Assembly: GCA_947074205.1 (NCBI GenBank)
Contig: CAMTOQ010000006.1
Location: forward strand, 1-64,000
Origin: an uncultured Bacteroides sp.
GTDB taxonomy: Bacteria > Bacteroidota > Bacteroidia > Bacteroidales > Bacteroidaceae
Direction of reading: 5' to 3'
Length of the DNA: 64,000 nucleotides
Numbering within the stretch: the stretch's first letter is position 1; every line of letters begins with the position of its first letter. Positions 28,731 to 36,910 of this stretch are shown here, piece by piece. The notes beneath the pieces are model-generated. The model was not told the DNA's origin. It ran no database searches and was given only the letters and a program-made list of their open reading frames with translations. The position numbers and the translations under genes were made by a program.

Positions 28731-29813
28731 ATGAGGAACCTTTTAATTCTGTTGTTTGCGCTTGCCCTCTTCTCGGGTTGTGGCAAGGAGTCTAAGCTGA
28801 CACAAATTAGTGGAAGCATAGCGGGTATGGGCAACGATACAATATTCGCCTACGATGAATACTCGCTCGATGCTACGTTGGACACTATTGTGATCGAGAA
28901 AGGCAAATTCAGTATAGCGCTTCCTATAGATACCTTGAAAATCATTACTCTTCTATTTAAGGATGGTACAGAGTACCCATTGTTTGTTGATAAGAATCAA
29001 AAGCTGCAGCTGAAAAGCGACACGGCTAGCTTGCCTATGTTTTCAATAGAAGATGAAGGACCTAATCAGCTTTATTACACCTTAGAGACAGAGCTTCAGG
29101 CAGCAGACTCATTGAGTCAACAACAGAAGAGAAACTTGATAGAAGCCTTTATACGAGACAATAACTCATCCATTGTAAGTGTCTATCTGCTTGATAAGTA
29201 TTTCACTCGTGGCCAGTCTCCTAATCTGACCAAAATTAAAGACCTCATCTCTTCGCTGTCGGGTGTGATGCAAGATCAACCTGCTATTGATGTCATTAAT
29301 GAGAGAATTAGTGCTATCGATAAGCTCTCTACCTCTCGCTCGGTTCCCTTTTTCAATATCCCCGATTCTACCGGCACTAAGCTCACGCGCAGTACTAACT
29401 TTCCCGAAATGTACTTAGTCCTTACTGTTTGGGCAAGTTGGGATGATAGCTCGCGTGTGAACAATGAAGAGTTGCGTAAGATGAAGAAGAAATACGACAA
29501 ATACGAGGACTTTGGTATGTTGGGCATATCGCTTGATATAGACAGAGATACTTGGATTGATGCTATCAAAACAGACTCGTTGACATGGGAGCAAGTCTCC
29601 GACTTAGGAGGAATGAACAGCAGTGCCACTGCCCTGTTTGGTGTGCATACCCTACCTACTAACTATCTCGTATCGCCTACAGGTATCATATTGATGAAAG
29701 ATGTTTCTGTAAATGATATTTCCAACAAACTCCCTCTTTATTTGAAAAAGGAGAAGAAACCAAAATCTAAAGCAAAAGCTAAATCTCAGAACACAAAAAC
29801 GGCTAGCAAATAG
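28731..29813 (+). CDS. DUF4369/thioredoxin-fold lipoprotein lacking CxxC
   Basis: This 360-residue protein has a lipoprotein signal (LLFALALFSGC), an N-terminal beta domain of the DUF4369 type (SGSIAGMGNDTIFAYD), a helical linker and a C-terminal thioredoxin-like domain. The usual WCxxC site is replaced: the sequence reads VWASWDDSSR, so both cysteines are gone, while the cis-proline region TLPTNYLVSPTG is kept. It cannot do classical disulfide chemistry. The last ~20 residues are Lys/Ala/Ser-rich. The start is set at 28731 because the track start lies inside the promoter. Its role is unknown; a binding or chaperone function is a guess. Confidence 0.78.
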   Translation: MRNLLILLFALALFSGCGKESKLTQISGSIAGMGNDTIFAYDEYSLDATLDTIVIEKGKFSIALPIDTLKIITLLFKDGTEYPLFVDKNQKLQLKSDTASLPMFSIEDEGPNQLYYTLETELQAADSLSQQQKRNLIEAFIRDNNSSIVSVYLLDKYFTRGQSPNLTKIKDLISSLSGVMQDQPAIDVINERISAIDKLSTSRSVPFFNIPDSTGTKLTRSTNFPEMYLVLTVWASWDDSSRVNNEELRKMKKKYDKYEDFGMLGISLDIDRDTWIDAIKTDSLTWEQVSDLGGMNSSATALFGVHTLPTNYLVSPTGIILMKDVSVNDISNKLPLYLKKEKKPKSKAKAKSQNTKTASK

Positions 29814-29849
29814 AACAATCTTTTGTAGCCCACTAATACGACAAACATT

Positions 29850-31388
29850 ATGCTAGTAAAAATATTCGGTGCTACTGTGCAAGGCATAGAGGCTACCCTT
29901 ATCACTATCGAGGTGAACAGCTCGAGGGGCTGCTTGTTTCATCTTGTTGGACTTCCCGATTCTGCTGTCAAAGAGAGTCATCAGCGCATCATATCAGCGT
30001 TGCAGGTCAGTGGCTACAAGATGCCTTCCAATAATATTGTAATCAATATGGCACCTGCCGATATTCGGAAAGAGGGTGCGGCTTATGACTTGCCGCTCGC
30101 TATTGGTATCATGGCATCGGCAGAGATGGTTTTACCTCATCGTGTTGGGCAGTTTATGATTATGGGTGAGCTAAGTTTAGATGGAAGTGTCAACCCCATA
30201 AAGGGTGCATTGCCTATAGCTATCAAAGCTCGTGAACTAGGTTTCGAAGGTTTGATTCTTCCCCAAGCCAATGCGCGTGAGGCGGCTGTGGTCAACAACC
30301 TAGATGTGTATGGAGTAAGCCATATCAGTGAGGTGATCGATTTCTTCAACGAGAAACGTCAGCTCGAACCTACTATAGTCAATACCCGCGAAGAGTTCTA
30401 CAATAGCCAAGCACACTTCGATTTAGACTTTGCTGATGTAAAAGGGCAGGAGAGTGTACGTCGCGCTTTGGAGGTGGCAGCCAGTGGCGGCCACAATTTA
30501 ATCATGGTAGGCGCCCCAGGAAGTGGAAAATCCATGATGGCTAAAAGACTGCCTTCTATCCTCCCACCATTGACTCTATCCGAAAGTTTAGAAACTACCC
30601 GCATTCACTCTGTTTCGGGGATGCTCAATCGAAATACATCACTTATCTCGCAACGTCCTTTTCGTGATCCTCACCACACCATCTCGCAAGTAGCGTTGGT
30701 CGGTGGTGGCAGTTATCCACAACCTGGTGAAGTAAGCTTGGCTCACAATGGTGTGTTGTTTCTCGATGAATTGCCCGAATTCAATCGCCCTGTGCTCGAG
30801 GTATTGCGTCAGCCGTTGGAAGATCGGCATATCACCATATCAAGAGTAAAATATTCAGTTAGCTATCCCGCTAGCTTTATGCTGATTGCTTCTATGAATC
30901 CTTGTCCTTGCGGATTCTATAACCACCCCACTAAGGCGTGTGTTTGTTCTACCGGACAAGTGCAGAAATACCTCAATAGAGTCTCCGGCCCTTTGCTCGA
31001 CCGCATAGATATACAGGTAGAGATTGTGCCAGTGCCTTTCGATAAAATGTCCGAGCGACATGAAAGTGAAGCAAGTGCAGTTATACGTCAGCGGGTGATA
31101 AAAGCTCGCGAAGTGCAAGCCCAACGCTTTGCCGACCAACCGGGCATCCATTGCAATGCGCAGATGACTAGCAAACTAATCGCCAAATATGCCCAGCCCG
31201 ATGAAAAGGGGCTTCAACTGCTGAAGAATGCAATGGAACGGCTCAACCTCTCAGCACGGGCTTACGACCGCATACTAAAGGTGTCGCGTACTATTGCCGA
31301 CCTCGAGGGGAGCAATGATATCCTCTCTAACCACATAGCCGAGGCCATCAGCTATCGCAACCTCGATCGCGAGAACTGGGCAGGCTAA
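29850..31388 (+). CDS. comM: YifB/ComM-family Mg-chelatase-like AAA+ ATPase
   Basis: This 512-residue protein has an N-terminal Lon-protease-like fold (EVNSSRGCLFHLVGLPDSAVKES), a central AAA+ domain with Walker A VGAPGSGKSMM and Walker B GVLFLDELPEF, and a C-terminal Mg-chelatase subunit domain with the Cys-rich NPCPCGFYNHPTKACVCS segment. ComM is a branch-migration helicase that promotes integration of transformed DNA; YifB homologues are widespread in non-competent species too. The function in Bacteroides is not established. It follows the lipoprotein gene by 36 bp. Confidence 0.92.
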   Translation: MLVKIFGATVQGIEATLITIEVNSSRGCLFHLVGLPDSAVKESHQRIISALQVSGYKMPSNNIVINMAPADIRKEGAAYDLPLAIGIMASAEMVLPHRVGQFMIMGELSLDGSVNPIKGALPIAIKARELGFEGLILPQANAREAAVVNNLDVYGVSHISEVIDFFNEKRQLEPTIVNTREEFYNSQAHFDLDFADVKGQESVRRALEVAASGGHNLIMVGAPGSGKSMMAKRLPSILPPLTLSESLETTRIHSVSGMLNRNTSLISQRPFRDPHHTISQVALVGGGSYPQPGEVSLAHNGVLFLDELPEFNRPVLEVLRQPLEDRHITISRVKYSVSYPASFMLIASMNPCPCGFYNHPTKACVCSTGQVQKYLNRVSGPLLDRIDIQVEIVPVPFDKMSERHESEASAVIRQRVIKAREVQAQRFADQPGIHCNAQMTSKLIAKYAQPDEKGLQLLKNAMERLNLSARAYDRILKVSRTIADLEGSNDILSNHIAEAISYRNLDRENWAG

Positions 31389-31406
31389 TACGGTAGAGGT
31401 CATCTG

Positions 31407-32111
31407 TCAAGCGGTAAACTCAATCACCGCATAAGTAGAGTCAATACTATTCATTAATAGGAACAACTTATTATCTTGCCGGATAAGCTGTGGATAGATT
31501 AAGTCGCCCAGTTTAGCCGGCTTTTTGTATTCCACCCTTACACGTCGCGGAGTAAAGTCCTCGGGTAGATATTCGCAAGCCAAACGTATATAATGGGCAT
31601 TGTTCATGTGTCGGTTGTAGTCGATGTCGTTGCGCATCACCGGCACCGCTTCCGAGCTCAAGGCTTCTACCTTAGGTACTACTATTCTGCGATCCAGGTA
31701 TTCCATGTCATACTTTGGGTCGATCGTCATGCCCTCCACCATATCGGCCTCCATTTTACTCAATCGGCCTGTAGCGTGATTCACACAAACTCCTGTGCTC
31801 CACGTAGCATAACAAGGCAGACCTGCTTCATCAAAGATAATAGTGTTGCGATAGCCATAATAGCCATTGCACTCGTACACACTAGTGCGTACTGTTAGCC
31901 TCTCCTTATAGGATGGCACTCTTATGATATCTACTTGTCGGGAGTAGAGCAACTGAGTGATATTGTTGTTTCGCATATAAGCCTGAAACTGAGGCTCCGA
32001 TTCGAACCACAGCTCCGAACAATCTTGCATTAGTTGAAAGGCCGAGAAGAGCTTCAGTTTCCCATCTTCTCCTGTCTTGCTAGTTGTCACTATTTCATGA
32101 GTAGTAAACAT
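31407..32111 (-). CDS. Acyl-ACP thioesterase
   Basis: This 234-residue enzyme hydrolyses acyl-ACP to free fatty acid. It consists of two hot-dog domains in tandem, as in the FatA/FatB-like bacterial family. The second domain has NDIDYNRHMNNAHYIRLACEYLP, which carries the Asp, Asn and His active-site residues. The gene is convergent with comM and divergent from the PqqD-like gene. A TAAATTTG box lies about 80 bp upstream of its ATG. Confidence 0.88.
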   Translation of the reverse strand: MFTTHEIVTTSKTGEDGKLKLFSAFQLMQDCSELWFESEPQFQAYMRNNNITQLLYSRQVDIIRVPSYKERLTVRTSVYECNGYYGYRNTIIFDEAGLPCYATWSTGVCVNHATGRLSKMEADMVEGMTIDPKYDMEYLDRRIVVPKVEALSSEAVPVMRNDIDYNRHMNNAHYIRLACEYLPEDFTPRRVRVEYKKPAKLGDLIYPQLIRQDNKLFLLMNSIDSTYAVIEFTA

Positions 32112-32192
32112 AGTATTTATCCTTTTATAGTTGGGTTTAACGAAAATGCTAAATAATCAGTTCACTAAATTATTTGGTTTTTGTCAGTGTCG

Positions 32193-32200
32193 CAAATTTA
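32193..32200 (-). promoter_or_regulatory. Promoter -7 box of the acyl-ACP thioesterase gene
   Basis: TAAATTTG on the minus strand, about 80 bp upstream of the start codon. Confidence 0.45.
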
Positions 32201-32206
32201 TTTCCC

Positions 32207-32237
32207 TTGATTTACAAGTCAATTTACGCTATATTTG
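32207..32237 (+). promoter_or_regulatory. Promoter of the PqqD-like gene
   Basis: TTGA (-33) and TATATTTG (-7) are separated by about 19 bp, and the ATG follows 33 bp later. This is one of the better two-part promoter matches in the window. Confidence 0.6.
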
Positions 32238-32270
32238 TCCTAAACTACATTTTTAATATCGAGAATACTC

Positions 32271-32543
32271 ATGAAAACAAAACAAGACTTTGAGCTACGT
32301 ACAGTAGCCGGTGAAAATATCTTGGTAGCAACAGGAAAGATGTCGACCAACTTCTCTAAGCTGATCTCTCTAAACGACTCTGCCGCCTATCTTTGGAAAG
32401 AAGTATCGGCTATGCCATCGTTTGATGTGAATACTATAGCAGATTTATTGATAGATCGCTACGATGTAGATCCTGCCATGGTGCTAGTAGATGCACGTGC
32501 CATTGTAGAAGACTGGGCAGAAGCCGGTATTATAGATTTATAG
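32271..32543 (+). CDS. PqqD-family protein (RiPP recognition element)
   Basis: This 90-residue protein matches the stand-alone PqqD fold, a small winged-helix domain that binds leader peptides of ribosomally made, modified peptides. The pattern is typical: an N-terminal beta part (FELRTVAGENILVATG), the LNDSAAYLWKEV helix, and IADLLIDRYDVDPAMVLVDARAIVEDWAEAGII. It lies in a cluster with an HPr-kinase-like protein, an S26-type peptidase, a nucleotidyltransferase and an ABC exporter, partners also seen around lasso-peptide and related loci. No precursor gene is evident beside it. Its end overlaps the convergent ABC gene by 6 bp. Confidence 0.85.
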   Translation: MKTKQDFELRTVAGENILVATGKMSTNFSKLISLNDSAAYLWKEVSAMPSFDVNTIADLLIDRYDVDPAMVLVDARAIVEDWAEAGIIDL

Positions 32544-34268
32544 ACTCGCCCCCTTCAACTCCTCGATAGTTACTACTTCTTGGCAGGCTGCCAAAGCTTC
32601 TGCACGATGAGATATTACCACGATAGTTAGCGAAGGGCACTGCACCTTTAGGTGTTTCAGTGTCTCGTTGATGGCTTGTTGTGTCTCTTCATCCAAAGAA
32701 GAAGTTGCCTCGTCTAGTAGCAGTAACTCCACGTTGCGGTACAGCGCGCGAGCTATACCTATACGTTGGCGCTGACCTCCCGAAAGCTTGGAACCGCCTT
32801 CACCAATCTGCGTCTGCACCCCATCGGGCAGGGAAGCCACGAAGTCGCTCAGCGATGCTTGCTGCAACACCATTTGTATACGCTTATCATCTACCTTGTT
32901 TCCCATCACTATATTATCCAGCAACGAGCCGTTTAGCATAAAAAGCTGTTGCGACACATAGCCTATCTGGCTTCGCCAATTCTCTTTAAACTGTTCGCTG
33001 AGTTGCTGCCCATCTATCTCTATGCCTCCTTTTTGTGGTGATATAAAACCCAGCAGCAGATAGAATAAGGTGCTTTTCCCGGAACCCGATTCGCCCTTTA
33101 TGCCGATGAAATCCCCTTTCTCAATTGTCAACGAGAGCTTTTGAATCACATCTTTACCATCCTCATAGCAGAAGTCAACCTCCTTAAATGAAATACTCTT
33201 GTCGAAGGTTATAGATTGGCTTTCTCCTTTAGTTTTCTCGCGTTCATCATCTTCTTTTATCTCATCAAGTAGCTTCAGGGCAAACGAGTTGCTGCGCATC
33301 GTAAATATGGCATTGGTGGTTTTAACCACTCCCGGCATCACTCTATAGATGGCGATTGCAAATAGCCCCACCACGATGCTGAGCGATGATAGCGATAGAA
33401 ACTGTGCTGCACCTACCAGCACCACAACGGCACATACCACAGTGAACTCCAATACGCGTTGTAAAGAGGCTTGCAACATACCTCTGCGCGAGGCCAAAAG
33501 TCCTTGACGTTGAAGCAACGATTCGTACTGTTTCGCACTCTCGTCAAACATTCCGCTTAGCGCCATGTCGCCAAATCCCACAAAGGTTTGTTGCAGCAAT
33601 TGCGCTTTGCGTGGATAGAGCTCGTAAAGCTGTTCGCCATAGCGGCGGATGCGTTTCTGGGTGAGGTAGTAGTAAAGTATGGATATAGGGGCAAAGGTCA
33701 GTACCACAAGGCCAAACACCTTGATGTTGTATACCATTAAAGCGATTAGAACGATGACAGTAACCGTTAGCTCGCTTATTAATCCTACAAATGGGATGAA
33801 ATAACCCTGAATCAGATACGCCGCTACCCCCTCCACTTTATTGATGAGTCGATGGCTACTATTTTGCTTGATGAAAAGAAAACCATTATTGTAATAAAGA
33901 CGATAGAGTCGAAGCGAAAGATACTGGGAAATGTCAAACAACATCCTGCTTTGACGGTAGCCTAGGTACGAGGTGAGCAGAAACCGTATAAAAGCAATTG
34001 CAACCACAGCTATCAATACGGAATAGATAAAAGAAGCGGTGCTTTCGAATCCGCTGTGTTCGTATATAGCGCTGAGGTAGGGATTTTCGGTGATATTATT
34101 CTCCCCCAATATCATCACTAATAGTGGCAAGAGTAGCCCTAAGCCCAGTAGGTCTAGCCCAATCATTAAGAAAGAGTTTGCGCCCGTGAATACAACTTTG
34201 CGTCGCAAGGCTTTGGGCAGAATCTTATAGAGTATAGTGAATGCTTTGAATATGTTTTTTGTCGCCAT
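32538..34268 (-). CDS. ABC exporter, fused membrane and ATPase domains
   Basis: This 576-residue half-transporter has six predicted membrane segments in the first ~320 residues and an ATPase domain with Walker A GESGSGKST, signature LSGGQRQRIGIARAL, Walker B LLLLDEATSSLDEE and the H-loop ISHRAE. It should act as a homodimer exporting a lipid or peptide. There is no N-terminal C39 peptidase, so any leader removal must be done elsewhere, plausibly by the neighbouring S26-type peptidase. It is convergent with the PqqD-like gene and divergent from the HPr-kinase-like gene; the shared neighbourhood is the only hint of its cargo. Confidence 0.88.
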   Translation of the reverse strand: MATKNIFKAFTILYKILPKALRRKVVFTGANSFLMIGLDLLGLGLLLPLLVMILGENNITENPYLSAIYEHSGFESTASFIYSVLIAVVAIAFIRFLLTSYLGYRQSRMLFDISQYLSLRLYRLYYNNGFLFIKQNSSHRLINKVEGVAAYLIQGYFIPFVGLISELTVTVIVLIALMVYNIKVFGLVVLTFAPISILYYYLTQKRIRRYGEQLYELYPRKAQLLQQTFVGFGDMALSGMFDESAKQYESLLQRQGLLASRRGMLQASLQRVLEFTVVCAVVVLVGAAQFLSLSSLSIVVGLFAIAIYRVMPGVVKTTNAIFTMRSNSFALKLLDEIKEDDEREKTKGESQSITFDKSISFKEVDFCYEDGKDVIQKLSLTIEKGDFIGIKGESGSGKSTLFYLLLGFISPQKGGIEIDGQQLSEQFKENWRSQIGYVSQQLFMLNGSLLDNIVMGNKVDDKRIQMVLQQASLSDFVASLPDGVQTQIGEGGSKLSGGQRQRIGIARALYRNVELLLLDEATSSLDEETQQAINETLKHLKVQCPSLTIVVISHRAEALAACQEVVTIEELKGASL

Positions 34269-34326
34269 AGTCTGTTACACTGCAAATTAAAAATGTAAAG
34301 TTACATTTAATAGTGCCTAATTTAGC

Positions 34327-34334
34327 TATTTTTG
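34327..34334 (+). promoter_or_regulatory. Promoter -7 box of the HPr-kinase-like operon
   Basis: TATTTTTG, 22 bp upstream of the ATG at 34357. Confidence 0.5.
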
Positions 34335-34356
34335 TCTAACTTATCGAGAGGGAAAC

Positions 34357-35229
34357 ATGAAAAACTATAATATAGCGGGATGGACCTGCACAGTAACTGG
34401 AGATATTGAGGTGATAGGCAATAATTATGCCCCCTTTGCTTGTGAAGCTGCACCTAGTGACAACACTCTGCTGTTCAATCTCAATGTGTTGGGCAATGCC
34501 AACCTTGGAGAGATGGAACGCGGCCAACTGTTGGATACCTACCCCGACGAATCGCTTCGTATCGACATGTGTCGTCTTCAAGATAAGTGGCAGATGGTTT
34601 GCTACGAACCTCATGAGTCTACTCCTTTTTCCATGGTAGAGGCTTCGGCCGACTACAGTAAGGTAGTTCTCTACATCTACGATGCTAGACTTGCCGACTT
34701 TGCTTTCAACAATGCTATGATGATCGTTTATGCTTGTGCTTCAGCCCTACGTGGCGACACCTTGTTGTTTCACAGTTCGGTGGTAGTCCATGAAGGTAAA
34801 GCCTACCTCTTTTTGGGTAAAAGTGGTACCGGAAAAAGTACACATACCTCTCTCTGGGTAAAGCATATTCCAGGTAGTAGACTACTTAACGACGATAATC
34901 CTGTGGTGCGTATATTGCCCGATGGCGTTAGCGTGTTTGGCTCCCCTTGGAGCGGAAAGACACCCTGCTACATCAACGAGAGCTATCCTGTGGGGGGCAT
35001 CGTTCGTTTGTGGCAAGCACCTCACAACCAAATTGAACGGTTGCGCCCTGCTGCCTCGTTTGCAGCTATTATGCCTACTGTCAGCACGCTGCCTTGTAGT
35101 GATGGTATCACCCAAGGCGTACGCGTTGCTATTACTAAAGTGGTAGAGCAAGTCCCCATCTATCGCTTAGATTGCCTGCCCGATGAGGCTGCCGCACAGT
35201 TGTCTTTCACTACACTCACCGGCCGATGA
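34357..35229 (+). CDS. HPr-kinase-like P-loop protein
   Basis: This 290-residue cytoplasmic protein resembles the C-terminal kinase domain of HprK. The sequence LLFHSSVVVHEGKAYLFLGKSGTGKSTHTSLW contains the HSS element and Walker A, and RLLNDDNPVV resembles the following acidic loop. The N-terminal ~110 residues have no recognisable motif. HprK-like proteins without a phosphotransferase system occur in lasso-peptide and other RiPP clusters, where some phosphorylate the peptide. A peptide or protein kinase role is therefore plausible here. It overlaps the next gene by 4 bp (ATGA). Confidence 0.8.
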   Translation: MKNYNIAGWTCTVTGDIEVIGNNYAPFACEAAPSDNTLLFNLNVLGNANLGEMERGQLLDTYPDESLRIDMCRLQDKWQMVCYEPHESTPFSMVEASADYSKVVLYIYDARLADFAFNNAMMIVYACASALRGDTLLFHSSVVVHEGKAYLFLGKSGTGKSTHTSLWVKHIPGSRLLNDDNPVVRILPDGVSVFGSPWSGKTPCYINESYPVGGIVRLWQAPHNQIERLRPAASFAAIMPTVSTLPCSDGITQGVRVAITKVVEQVPIYRLDCLPDEAAAQLSFTTLTGR

Positions 35230-35675
35230 AGAAGATTACACTCCCCAACGAGCTAGTTATTGCCGAAGTAAAGAAATTGATCGACGAAGGCAAAGAGGTC
35301 ACGCTGCGTGTCAAGGGCAACAGCATGCTCCCTTTTATTCGTGGTGATAAAGACTTTGTGGTGATGCGCCAAGTAGACGCACCCTTGCGCCGTTGGGACA
35401 TCATCTTGGCTAGAGACACAGAATGCAGGTTGTTGATACATCGCATTGTGGCAATTACGCCCGATCGTGTCATTATGATGGGGGATGGCAATCTGGGCTA
35501 CACCGAGAAGTGTCTTCACAAAGACATCATTGCCCGAGTAGAGCAGATCCGTAAAGGAGATAAGCTTATCAATTGCTATAGCAAGTCCATGCTGGCTAAG
35601 ACCATTTGGTGGCATCGACTACTCCCTATACGTCGCTACTTATTGGCTATTTATCGTTTGACACATAAAAGATAA
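35226..35675 (+). CDS. S24/S26-family signal-peptidase-like protein
   Basis: This 149-residue protein has VKGNSMLPFIRGDKDFVV, which contains the Ser nucleophile motif of signal peptidases and LexA-type proteases, then RWDIILARD and LIHRIVAI. The HR pair at the place of the general base suggests the Ser-His type found in Sec11-like peptidases. A C-terminal hydrophobic stretch (MLAKTIWWHRLLPIRRYLLAIYRL) could sit at the membrane. It is translationally coupled to the HPr-kinase-like gene and 6 bp from the nucleotidyltransferase gene. Leader-peptide removal is my inference from context. Confidence 0.8.
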   Translation: MKKITLPNELVIAEVKKLIDEGKEVTLRVKGNSMLPFIRGDKDFVVMRQVDAPLRRWDIILARDTECRLLIHRIVAITPDRVIMMGDGNLGYTEKCLHKDIIARVEQIRKGDKLINCYSKSMLAKTIWWHRLLPIRRYLLAIYRLTHKR

Positions 35676-35681
35676 CTACGA

Positions 35682-36806
35682 ATGACAAAATCTCAAGACG
35701 AGAAAGCTTTTTTCTCCTTGCTGCGAGCAGGACTATGGCCTAATCATCAACCCGACGCCGATTTATTCGGCGAGCAAACTGATTGGAATGAAATCTTTAT
35801 TCTCTCCATGCAGCAAACCGTTACAGGTTTGGTGTGGGATGGCATGGCGAAACTCCCCTCAGAGCTTCAGCCGCCAAAGGCCTTCAAACTAAAATGGTAT
35901 AGCTATGTCTTGAAGATAGAGCAGGGCAACGAGCAGATCAATGGCAGTGTGGCCGAGATTATTCCTGCCTATCAGCAGAGTGGCCTACACCCTGTGTTGC
36001 TAAAGGGAGCAGGTTTAGCGGCGCTATATCCCAACCCTCTACACCGTTGTGCGGGCGATATGGATATCTATGTGGGCGAGACCGATTATGATAAGGCCAA
36101 CCGAGTGGCGCAATCCATTGGCTATAAAATGGGGAGCGAAAGCACCTATCACAGTCATCTAGACCGTGGGACTATGGTGGTGGAAAATCACCGTAAGATG
36201 GTGGCTATTTTTTCGAAACCGTTGCAAAAAGAGTTCCTTCGTCAGCTCTCGGCATGGTATCCCAGTGGTGCCGCATCGGTTCAGATAAATGGTGTAGCTA
36301 TTCCCGTTCCGCCAGCTCAGTTCAATGTATTGTTTGTGTTTCTGCACATGTACAAGCACTTCATTCAGATGGGTGTCGGCCTACGCCAGTTGTGCGACTG
36401 GGCCATCTTGCTGAACAGTACTTCAGTATCTAGCCTTGAACTAGGCGGTTGCAAAAAGGGGTGGGAATATCTGGGACTGTTCTTAGTGGAGTATCTGGGT
36501 TTAGATGCCGAAAAGCTACCCTATTACAATCCAGCTATGCGCACTGAAATGGAACTAGCAAAGGAGTTGATATTAAAAGATGGAAACTTTGGGTTCAATG
36601 ACGTAGAGTTTCATACTAAGCGCCCAAAGAGCTATTGGGCAGGAAAACTTTTTTCTATGCGCTATCAGGCCAACCGGTGGTTCAAAGTGCTTCGTATTCA
36701 GCCTTCTCAGGCCATGAGTTTCTTGCTGATCTATCGCATACAACTTTCTATAGAGCAAATCGTTAAAGATCGATTCGGGAAGTCTAAGTCTAGAGTCAGT
36801 ATGTAG
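35682..36806 (+). CDS. MNT-fold nucleotidyltransferase family protein (NTP_transf_5-like)
   Basis: This 374-residue protein has VLLKGAGLAALYPNPLHRCAGDMDIYV near residue 105, where GDMDIYV supplies the DxD metal-binding motif of the MNT-like nucleotidyltransferase fold. The rest is mostly helical, with a His-rich patch (FLHMYKHFIQMGVGLRQLCDWAILL) typical of this uncharacterised family. Members are often found in RiPP and polysaccharide clusters, and their substrate is not established. It is the last gene of the HPr-kinase/peptidase/nucleotidyltransferase operon. Confidence 0.78.
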   Translation: MTKSQDEKAFFSLLRAGLWPNHQPDADLFGEQTDWNEIFILSMQQTVTGLVWDGMAKLPSELQPPKAFKLKWYSYVLKIEQGNEQINGSVAEIIPAYQQSGLHPVLLKGAGLAALYPNPLHRCAGDMDIYVGETDYDKANRVAQSIGYKMGSESTYHSHLDRGTMVVENHRKMVAIFSKPLQKEFLRQLSAWYPSGAASVQINGVAIPVPPAQFNVLFVFLHMYKHFIQMGVGLRQLCDWAILLNSTSVSSLELGGCKKGWEYLGLFLVEYLGLDAEKLPYYNPAMRTEMELAKELILKDGNFGFNDVEFHTKRPKSYWAGKLFSMRYQANRWFKVLRIQPSQAMSFLLIYRIQLSIEQIVKDRFGKSKSRVSM

Positions 36807-36910
36807 AGTAATGAAGTTTAGCATACCTTATGTTAAAGCTGCAAAATGCTAACTAACCAATCCATTATCAGTTTGTTATTTCTATACTTAATAGCTAAAC
36901 CTAAACTGAT

